The notes below the pieces were generated by a model that saw only the letters and a list, made by a program, of their open reading frames with translations, was not told the origin of the DNA and made no database searches. Positions 40,525 to 51,300 of a stretch of DNA of 64,000 nt are shown in pieces. The stretch lies in the NCBI GenBank assembly GCA_033675265.1, contig JAUJYZ010000458.1, forward strand, positions 124,001-188,000, given 5' to 3'. Both the position numbers and the translations under genes were made by a program. Origin of the DNA: Actinostola sp. cb2023 (lineage: Eukaryota; Cnidaria; Anthozoa; Actiniaria; Actinostolidae). The stretch's first letter is position 1. Every line of letters begins with the position of its first letter.

Positions 40525-41514
40525 GGTTGAAGGAACTGTCGGCTAAACTTTGCATAGCAATAGAATCTATTGTATTTTGCGTCGTTTTCAAAGATTGCCG
40601 CTATAAGAGTTTGACGGCTGGTTGCGGGGTATTCTGAAGTTGCTCCTCCATAACTCGATATGGACACATAGCTGAAGCGTTGACCATTTCTTTTATAACA
40701 TAGCTACTGCAAATTCAAATAAAACAAATTTATTTTCCAATTGATTTCAGAGCGCGCGCTGTATCCATCGAGTTATGGATGCACGCTCACGCACGCTAAT
40801 TAGCCAATCAGAGCGCGCGTTATATCATTGCTGTTATAATACATGTTCCTTCTTTTGAGCCTTCGGAATTGTGGCTAGCGGACGAACGTGAACGATACTA
40901 AATTGCCCGGCTCTCACGCAATGTCTTTGGACTTCTTTTTTCATGCGTTTTAAAATAAACAGACAGCCCAAAAATTATTCTGAAGCCATTCCTTTGAGAG
41001 ATGTCATGGGATCACGCAGGCTATTAAGGTTGCGGGACGCGCGGGATGTGCACAGGAAGCCCAACATAGGACATTACTCAGCACAGGGAACCCAACCTTA
41101 CGTATTGCGCGCGCTCTACCACAGGAAACCCTTCAAAAAAGACGCAAATATAATTGTATTTCATTATTTAGTAGCCTCAAAAGCAATGGTTGGGCTGCCT
41201 GTGTTGGAGAACGCTGGAAATAGCCGATTCCCGAGCCTCTATATTTCAAAAGTTTCTGGTGGGCATGCTAGCTTCCATACCCCCATAGCGGCTAATATCT
41301 TCCAGTGCCATTTTCAATGCAGGAATTTTAAAACTTGATTTAGCAAAATATTCTTCAAACCCAGATGTTCAAATTGACTGTAAGCTGCTAACAGTATTTT
41401 CTATTTTCCTCTTCCGGATTGATTAGTATTGTATGTGGTGATGCAGAACGCGAACAAAAATATTACCAGTCTTTTATTTCAGCTGATTGGAACATTAACA
41501 ACAACTATCTATCT

Positions 41515-41611
41515 GTAATAAATAAAAGGCTTGAAGGTTTAAAATGTGTTCAAAACGTTTTAAACCTTCAAGCCTTTTATTTGTTACAAATTTACAGCAA
41601 TTATACTATGT
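41515..41611. mobile_element. 97-bp hairpin insertion with 14-bp target duplication
   Basis: ACAACTATCTATCT flanks both sides (41501-41514, 41612-41625). The insert carries AAAAGGCTTGAAGGTTTAAA and its complement. Absent from copies A and C. Confidence 0.65.
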
Positions 41612-42519
41612 ACAACTATCTATCTATATTGATATATTTACTACTTTAGCAATACATTCTTCTATGGTTAGACCATGTTTACATGAGAGTCCCAGCAAAA
41701 GGGACAACTCTACATAGCATTTACATTGCCAACATACATTGGATGCGTTACTGGTTGTGTTACTAGGTTCATTAGCATATTAATGAAGTGCGTGGTTACT
41801 AATTTCAAAAACTTGATCTTGGTCACGTGTCCACAGGTATCCCAACCTCCTCCATAGCAGGGGAGTTATCTTTCCTTGTTTCGTTTACAAAATTAACCCT
41901 ATTCTTGGTTTGCACATGACGTCATCAACATGCTAAAATCTAAAATATTCATCGTACAAAACTGTTTGTTTAATATTTTGTTTATATCCATAATAAAAGT
42001 CTTCACAAAAAAATATGTGTACTTTCGATCTTGGTTTTTGATTGATTGAGAGTCAATTTCTGTCACGCAACACTGTCACGTGTATTCTAAAGCCAGAGAA
42101 TTAGGGAAATTTGCTTCAAATGTTACGTTTTTTACCTCGTAAATGATATGTAAGTTTGATTTTATTAATATCTCTATTGAAAAATTGAGTTGTTTGTAAT
42201 ATTAACGTGATTTTGATCCTCGGTGTTTTGGCCGCCATATTGGTGTACTACACCAAGATGGCGGCACCATACATTCACACTAAATAATGCGCACATTTGA
42301 TCGCTCATATCTCGGCATTGAAAGCTTCTTATAACTCAAAATTTGGTTGAGTTACATGATTTTGACTGCTCTTTTGGTTGTATGACCTTTTGATCAATTA
42401 TACTCAATATAAGACCCAGAAAACTTTACGATGACGTGCAAACCAGCAATAGCCGGTAGGATCATCCTATCTGCGAGACAGGATGACCCTAGTGCTAGGA
42501 TGATCCTAGTACCAGAAAG

Positions 42520-42815
42520 AACTCCAAGTCGGCCCAGGTAAACAGAAAGCAATAGATGTATAGGCGGTAGGTTGATTCGCCTGCTAGGAAAATCCTGGCA
42601 CTAGGTTTATCTCTCCCTCGTGTAAACAGAGCACAATTATAGATATATAGGCGGTAGGTTGATTCACCTGCTAGGAAGATCGTAGCGCTAGGGTGATCCC
42701 TCTCTCATGTAAACAGAAAGCAATAAATATATATAGGAGGTAGGTTGATTCACCTGCTAGGAAGATCCTAGCGCTAGGATTCTCCCTCACTCACGTAAAC
42801 AGGGCATTAGAGAGC
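42520..42815. repeat. ~110-bp tandem repeat, about 2.5 copies
   Basis: Unit TATAGGCGGTAGGTTGATTC ... CTAGGAAGATCCTAGCGC ... CTCACGTAAACAG. Related single copies at ~24965 and 62060. Confidence 0.75.
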
Positions 42816-43208
42816 GCATCTATATCTCTTATTTTATGTATCTATTACATATAAAAAAATACGTATTGTTAGAGGTCCTGGAACCTAGTCCTGGGTAACC
42901 ACTCCTTGTTGTTGTATTATTTTATCTGGATATACATTTAGAAAGTTATCGTTAGTGCATCGGGCTCACGTATAAAAAACATAAGCATAAGTATAAAAAA
43001 CATAAGTATAAAGTATAAACACAAGTATAAAAAAACGTCTAACAAAACTAGTTAAACACAGAGTCACACCGCGGTCAAAAGGGAAAAGTGGTCAGCGGAT
43101 TGCCGTTCTTATGACGTCATTTCCGATGGGCGCTAGATTCATAGCCATATAACCTTTTGTAGAAAGTATATTGTCTGAGGATACATGTACAGTGGAACCC
43201 GGCCTTAC

Positions 43209-43488
43209 GGACACTGTCATACAATCGTTCTCACCATCTCTCCTGAGTACATGCCCTATCCTATATCCCAACACTGTCATACATTCGTTCTCACCATCTC
43301 TCCTGAGTACATGCCCTATCCATTCCATCTCCTGTACATCATCTCTGCTGTTTCCCTCATTTTCTTATATGTCATCTTTTCCTGCCATCTTATCTTAAGT
43401 GTCTTTCGCATTCATCGATGTTGGAAGCTGTTCAGCTTCATTTCGTTGGCTTTATTAATTGTTAAAATATTCCATGTCCATGGACACA
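43209..43488 (-). pseudogene. LINE reverse-transcriptase C-terminal fragment with two 60-bp units, inverted
   Basis: Minus strand matches 46900-47160: KIRWQEKM...-type sequence followed by two GHVLRRDGEN units. Flanked by ~80-bp direct copies of GACGTCATTTCCGATGGGCG ... GTCTGAGGATACATGTA (43106-43190 and 43490-43569). Confidence 0.65.
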
Positions 43489-43617
43489 TCTTATGACGTC
43501 ATTTCCGATGGGCGCGCGCTAGATTCATAACCATACAACCTTTTGTAATATTGTCTGAGGATACATGTATAAGCAGGGGTAGCGATAATTTGATGAAAAA
43601 TATTCGAATAATATATA

Positions 43618-43884
43618 CATCTATTTCAATAAAGGTTGTTGAGGACATCAGTCCACAGGCAATAGATTATACGTCGTTCCATGACCGAACAGCATTATGG
43701 TAACAGCTTGAATAGTAAAAAAGGTATGAAAGGCTGTATGATATTGTGCATGCCTATTTCAATTTCAACATGACAACACAAATTTTGAATCGAATTTTAT
43801 GAAATAATTCTGGCATACATGCCATTCAATCATAACCTATTACCTATGGACTGATGTCCTCGACAACGTTTTTTGAAATAGGTG
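43618..43884. mobile_element. TA-flanked palindromic MITE, spacer B/C
   Basis: Ends CATCTATTTCAATAAAGGTT and AACGTTTTTTGAAATAGGTG; arms with GAGGACATCAGTCCA. Same locus as 27560-27847. Confidence 0.75.
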
Positions 43885-44124
43885 TATACTCATCGTTGGA
43901 GGGAAACTGTTACCTTTTGACTGCAGTGGGACAGAGCATTAATTTATACAATCTCTACCTGAGAGACAACATCAACAACACTATTACACCTCTCTGTTGG
44001 TAACTTGACTAAGCATACCACACATCATAACTTGCTTAGAGCTGATGATCAGGTCAACTTGTTTCTCTCTGTATTGAGATTAATGAGACGTATCTGCACA
44101 TAAACATAATTAATCAGTCACACA

Positions 44125-44625
44125 CAATCAATATATATCAATCAGTCAGTCACACAATCAATATATATCAATCAGTCAATCAACCAGTCAGTCAAACAGT
44201 CAGTCAATCAACCAGTCAGTCAATCAACCAGTCAGTCAATCAACCAGTCAGTCAATCGACCAGTCAGTCAATCGACCAGTCAGTCAATCAACCAGTCAGT
44301 CAATCAACCAGTCAGTCAATCAACCAGTCAGTCAATCGACCAGTCAGTCAATCAACCAGTCAGTCAAACAGTCAGTCAATCAACCAGTCAGTCAATCAAC
44401 CAGTCAGTCAATCAACCAGTCAGTCAATCGACCAGTCAGTCAATCGACCAGTCAGTCAATCGACCAGTCAGTCAATCAACCAGTCAGTCAAACAAACAGT
44501 CAGTCAAACAAACAGTGAGTCAAACAGTCAGTCAGTCAGTCAGTCAGTCAGTCAAACAGTCATTCAAACAGTGAGTCAATCACTCACTCAGTCAGTGAGT
44601 CAGTCAACCAGTCAATCATCCCGCC
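44125..44625. repeat. CAGT/CAAT tandem repeat next to copy C
   Basis: Regular 12-bp CAGTCAATCAAC/CAGTCAATCGAC units over about 500 bp; more homogeneous than the copy B array. Confidence 0.9.
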
Positions 44626-44686
44626 AATCCATCGATTTCTCCATCTTTCTATACATTAATATAACCTTCCATCCAATAAAATCCTA

Positions 44687-44779
44687 TCAACAAACCTCTC
44701 CACTATCCTTGCGTTGCCTGTTTGTCGTACCAGAAGCATCTTTCTGAGATGCAGGGGTTGGTGCCACTTGTTGAGGTTT
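44687..44779 (-). CDS. copy C exon 8, terminal
   Basis: 30 codons and TGA: KPQQVAPTPASQKDASGTTN to SGEVC. Confidence 0.8.
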   Translation of the reverse strand, partial: KPQQVAPTPASQKDASGTTNRQRKDSGEVC

Positions 44780-45279
44780 CTGGCAACGAAAGCACATGAG
44801 ATCTCATTTGTTATTTATGATTTTATTAAATAAAATGAGGGTTTATCATGTAGTTCAAAACTTATAGGAGACATAGGACAAAAAAATGATTATCATAGCT
44901 GGAAAGAGCTCATTGAAATTAGTAAAAAAATGTGGAGTTTGGAAAAGATCACTTCACAAATTGTGATGAAAACCGACCAGCCTAAATTTCCAAAGGAATT
45001 CATATAAAATTTCGATTTTTTGAAAATCTTTGCAATTTGTGAAGCGATCTTTTCCAAACTTCACATTTTTACTAATTTCAACGAGCTCTTTCCAGCTATC
45101 ATTTTGTTTGTCCTATGAGTTTTGAAATTACATGATAAACCCTCATTGATTTAACATCAAAACTTACCGGTTCTTGACCACTTGGGTGTTGAGTGTGGTT
45201 GGGGTTGCTAGGAGTCTGCATGTTGCCAGCAGCCATTGGATTATGCACAGTAACATAGCAAGGTTGTTGCTGTTGTTGC

Positions 45280-45317
<38 letters not shown>

Positions 45318-48300
45318 TTAGAGAAGAAGATAAAGTCAAATGAACACTAGAGAGAGAAGAAGAAAGACGACTAAAATGTAATAAGGTTGTTGTGGATGTA
45401 AGGGGATGAAGTCAAATGAATAGGGAAAGAAAATGAAATTAAAGAAGAAGTCACAGAAGGGCAATGAAATGAAAGGGGATAAATGGAAAGGGATTCTGCA
45501 GAAAGGTAAACACAACAGGAGGGGAAAAAAAGAAGGGAAAGATCGAAAAGTTAAAAGAAGAAAAAAGAGAGGACAGGGAAAACAAGGGAAAAGAAGAAGG
45601 AAAGGAAAAATTGAAAAAAATGGAACAAAAGCAGTCCACAGGTGCGGATGCATGGGTGGGGGGAGGGGGTGGAATAAAAGCAGTCTACAGGTGCGGATGC
45701 ATGGGTGGGGGGGGGGGAGGGAGGAGGGGCCGATGGGGGAGGGGTGGTTACTCTTACTTCCGAACGTTGCGATCAGACACCTTTGCATAATTAATTTGGT
45801 CTTAAATAATGCTCATGACGTCATCATAAAGTATCATGAATATTCAATGAAGTTTGAATAGTGTCTATACTGACCATGATATAAGGCTGATTGGTTGCCA
45901 TGGCAGCAGAGGGTTGCATAACTACATACTGTGGCTGTAGGACATAATCATTGACAATAAATTGTACTACATGCATGTACCTACAGGTGTATTTGGAATA
46001 TACTGTCAGTAGTTATTTTATAGTTATTTTTGAAAAGGCATTCCATGTCATATTCTTTGCACAGTATAAATGATGACATTATTATAACTATCAACATACA
46101 GTGCAGTACGTACAGTACATTCGAGTACATTCGAGTACAGTACAATCGGCTATTATATTTTTATTTACAAAACATAATGTCAAATTGTTTACATACATGT
46201 ATATATGTATAAAACTTGTAAAAAGACAATTCCAATGTTCAGATATTTGATAAAATATTAAAGACCATTCATACTTAAATACAAGTTTACGTACCTGTTG
46301 CTGCTGGTTGCTAGATACATATACCTGGTTACTAGGGGCCACTGGTGCATTACTGCCTTGTGCCACGACATAAATTGCAGGCTATAATTCAACATGTCAT
46401 TAAATGTAACACTATATATCAACTAATTGACAATAAATAAAGTAACAAATATCGCAAATTTCAAAGCTTAAAATCATGAGACAAATATTACTAGACCTAG
46501 AAAAACGAAATATCGATAGGAGACTAGAGAAAACTATAATCTGTTGCGTTTTGGTTGATTTTTAACCGAATTTCTGGCATTTTAATCTTGGAGCACATAC
46601 GTGGTACAGGGATCCCACTTTCACGTTATCACTTATTATTATAAAGTCACAACGCCATGTGTAATTAGGAGCAATGCATGTAGTAGACAACGAAGGTGGA
46701 GGAATTAAATAGGGACATCAACAGGATAAAATGGAAAGAATGGGCAACAAGAGGAATAGAGAGGAGAGCCAAGATAGGACTACTCAAGACACTACTATAC
46801 TATAGCTTGCTAAAAACTTAAAAGTTAAAAAAAACAACGTAAAAGTTCGTCCAGTTTTGTTATATGGCTGCGAAACGAACATGGAATATTTTAACAATTA
46901 ATAAAGCCAACGAAATGAAGCTGAACAGCTTCCAACATCGATGAATGCGAAAGACACTTAAGATAAGATGGCAGGAAAAGATGACATATAAGAAAATGAG
47001 GGAAACAGCAGAGATGATGTACAGGAGATGGAATTGGATAGGGCATGTACTCAGGAGAGATGGTGAGAACGAATGTATGACAGTGTTGGGATATAGGATA
47101 GGGCATGTACTCAGGAGAGATGGTGAGAACGATTGTATGACAGTGTTGGGATATAGGATAGGGCATGTACTCAGGAGAGATGGTGAGAACGATTGTATGA
47201 CAGTGTTGGGATATAGGATAGCGCATGTACTCGGGAGAGATGGTGAGAACGAATGTATGACAGTGTTGGGATATAGGATATGGCATGTACTCAGGAGTGA
47301 TGGTGAGAACGATTGTATGACAGTGTTGGGATATAGGTTAGGGCATGTGCTCAGGAGAGATGGCGAGAACGATTGTATGACAGTGTTGGAATATAGGATA
47401 GGGCATGTACTCAGGAGAGATGGTGAGAACGATTGTATGACAGTGTTGGGATATAGAATAAGGCATGTGCTCAGGAGTGATGGCGAGCACGATTGTATGA
47501 CAGTGTTGGGATATAGGATAGGGCATGTACTCAGGAGAGATGGTGAGAACGATTGTATGACAGTGTTGGGATATAGGATAGGGCATGTACTCAGAAGAGA
47601 TGGTGAGAACGAATGTATGACAGTGTTGGGATATAGGATAGTAATACATTCTCATTGTTATAATGCCCACTCATTGTCTCGGCTGGGTATTTAAGTTATG
47701 GGAGGCGCGACTGTGCCTCCGGCCGTTTACTGATATATAGTCGGGGGCAAACCGTACACAAAAGAAGTACTAAGGTGAACCAGAGTTTATTGAACCGATT
47801 TATTGCTACCTTCTCCCAAAACTCAGAAAACCCCTGAACCCTTGACCACCAAAATTTCGCTAGCTCTGCGTTACACCTTGAAAATTGTAAATGTTTCCAG
47901 CGACAACGCTGACAGGGTCTGATAAATCATTTCAATGGACGGTAATGGCCTAGCCCCGCTAGTGGGATTTCCCTCCCAATGACACCAACGTTCCCTCTTT
48001 AGTAAGTGCCAACTTTCATACAGCTAGTGCGTCATCGCGTACAATTCAGTGTCACTTCCGGTGATTTTTGCTAATTTGCATTCAATTTGCATATTATCGA
48101 GAGACGCCTGAGGAATTACAAAGAAGAAGCCGAAATTCATACTTTCAACTCTCGGCAACAATAAAACAGAAGCATTAGGAAAAAATGTAACAGCGGAAAA
48201 TAAAACTAATACGCAATGGTTTAAGTCTGTTTGCTTTTTACCTTTTAGTTGTTGAGCGATCTACCGATTTTCTTAGACTGAATACGGCCCAGAATGGCGT

Positions 48301-51300
48301 CTTTTTGTATGGAAAGTACGACACTGAAGGAAGAAGCGGCTTGGTGTGTCTCAGCAATGCCCTCGACAAAAAATGTAACAGCGGAAATTTGATGTACATT
48401 TGTTGCCTAAAATAATTCTTCGATTTGTTTCTTTCGAACATAAACGCAAACACCGATTTTCTGAGGTTTCCTTTAGTCATAGTCCAGCTCTTGATGCGAA
48501 TTTCCTGGACTTTTACAAAGGTTTCTCTCTTCAAAACAGCCTTCTCCTTCCGCCATTTTCAAACTGTTTGTGTAGCCAGGCCTGTGTAGCCGTGGAAACA
48601 ATGCTCTCTAGCTCCAGTTTTTTTATTTAAACGCGATTTTTTTCGACCGAGAATACTGTTGGGATTTGTTGCGAGTCAGGAAGTGAAACCGCGCGAGGCC
48701 TGGGTCGGAGTTTTCGCGGGAAATTGAAAAAAGTACTTTTCATTGCGAAAAATCGTGGAAAATAAATACTGTACTGTAACATGTAAAAAAAAAAAAAATT
48801 TAAAAAAAATTAAAAAAAATAAAAAATAAAAAAAAAAATTAAAAATTATAAACAATAAAAAAAATAAAAAAATATATATATTCGAAATTCTACGTTATTC
48901 CGGAGCCGTTAATCCTTTATTCAGTCTATTATTTAGTAATTCACGGCCGTGACACAACTTGATGGGCAATTGTACGCGATGTTCATTTTCCTTTTGATAC
49001 CCGGCCAACACCAAAATAACCTAAACTATGTGTATGTGTCGTATGCTTGTTCCAGCCCTCGCAAATAGATCCGTTGGGTTACTGGCTGTAATACGAGTTA
49101 TTAGAGGCCTCATTCATGCCACCAGTAACTTAGGCTCTACTGAATTCAGCAAACTGGCCTCAATGTTGGGAGTTCAGGCCACACACGTGCACACCGGGAA
49201 CTACGTGCCCTACTCTTAGTCGAATAATAATAATATAATAATAATAATAATGAAATAAGGGAAGCTGAAACGAACTACACGAATACCAAGGTAGCCTATG
49301 GGACAAAAGAGTAATGGAGACTAACGTTGAATGATCACGTAACTGATAGTTTTGCCTTAACAGAATCTGAATGTTGTTGTTGGTTTGGAGTCCCTGCTGT
49401 AAATTACCATCCCGTGGATTGAACAGTCAAACTTACTCTTGCACTTCTTGCCGGAGAATGCGTGGCCAAGAGATGTTCTATATACATACACGTGTCATAT
49501 CTATGTGCATTCATTATCATAATTGGGGTAGCAAATCACGATTCACGCTGATTCTGGCCCTCGGTAAAAAATGGACCCTATCTAAGACTCGAGGAAATTC
49601 TATAACCTATTTTAGACAGTTATTGAAAACTTAGCACTAGTTAGTAGTAACCCTGTATGGTAAGGCACTTTTATTTCAGAAATCAAAATGTAATACCTTA
49701 TCTAAGACTCTAAAAACTGAAAATTACGATCCTTGTCAGAATTGCAGACCCTATTCAAGATAGTTTAGGGTGAAATGTATACCCTATCTAAGACAAAAAG
49801 CTCAAAAGCCATGCCCTATCCAGCGGCATATACCCGTATAGCAAATATATGGGAGAACCCCCCCACCATGGCGCATTTGTTCTCTGATTTCTCAACAAGC
49901 ATACCGAAATAAATATATTTTAATTTGTTTTGTTGTGCTATAGTTCCATTGTAAACCTCGGGTTCTTGTGACAGCCATTAAACTGATACTGTGTCCGCAT
50001 CATCAACATACTTTTTGTAGCTGGCTGGGATCTTATATACTCTTGTTCAAGTTCGCTTAGATACTAAATAGAGCACATAAACGTATTGACCGCATGTGGT
50101 AAAAGTGTGGAATCATTGCCACGCCCTCAAATTGTTCAACATCTTTCCATGATACTGAAAGAGTTGATTTGCAGTGGCCGGCTATAGATGAAGCTGTACT
50201 AAATTCGTCTAGTTGATCTTTACTAAAGTTCAGGTTGTAGGTCTTATTGAAACAATCATCAGGGCATGCTCAACTTTCTCAGTCTGCTAAGATGTTGTTA
50301 GTCTCGTGAACAGGAACATTAATAAATAAGGCTCTAACGCCGTAAGATACTATTGTAGGATATATTAGCATACTATAACATCGCTGTTGCGGATTTCCTA
50401 AGCGAAATAAAACATGCATCGTTGCTGGTGTAGACATCGTTTGTGTTCTTAAAGTCGACAAGACGCACTGTGTGCGTTCACTCGGGCTGAACTTACGCCT
50501 GACCAAATGAAATGTTGGCGTGACTGAGCGATTTGCGTTCTGAATTTGTAATTGCTGTAAAATGGAGTCAAATTCACTGGAGAAAGAGTGCCGGAGTACA
50601 TGCCATTTTTTTATATAAATCAGTCAAATGATATAAGTAGTCTATTGAGAGTTTGGGGGACTCAGCGCACACCCGGTTGCTTACGAGAGGTTCGAACTTT
50701 AGGTATTTTGGAAAACTGGTCGCTTGGTAGAGGTGCAAATGTATTTCATTTTGGCAGAGATATTTGTAGACTTGTGCACATCAACTAGAAATGTGACTTT
50801 TTCAGTCATTTACGGCTATTTTTATTTTTTATTTTTATTTATTTTTATTTTTTATTTTGAAAGAAATCCTTGTAAGAGACGTTTGCGGTGTCTTTTGTTC
50901 TCTGTATTTCCCCGGCGTTTATTTAAAATTTGAAGTTTTAGAGGGGGCGTTTATTATAGGGAGGCGTGTATTTCGAAACTCCATATTTTGCCTCTGAAAC
51001 GTTTCCCGAGTCATCACTATACGATGAAAAACATAAAGTTTAAGTTTTTGGTGACAGTAACATGAAGTACACCACGTGAGCTCTAGCGCCGAATCGGTGA
51101 ATTGAAAATGACCGTTTTCTTTCAGATCAGTAGTTATGGCAAATACTGATTTTACATTTTATTATATGCTATCTGATTGCGAGTGCTACTGAAATGATGA
51201 TTGATCAACGAGTACCAAAAAAATTGTATATCTTTAGATTATAAAGCCAAAGAACTTGTAGGTACAGTTCTCTAGACATCGCAGCGTGACTACCTCGTTG

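Larger units (their letters stand above)
39640..43190. other. 5' flank of copy B
   Basis: Non-coding and rearranged relative to A and C. After the first ~150 bp it holds inserted elements up to about 40850, where GCCTTCGGAATTGTGGC homology resumes. It continues to an ~110-bp tandem (42520-42815) and the shared ACCGCGGTCAAAAGGG segment (43066). Confidence 0.5.

Noticed and set aside
47039..47640. CRISPR or satellite with unique spacers
   Set aside because: The full 60-bp unit repeats with only point differences; there are no spacers.
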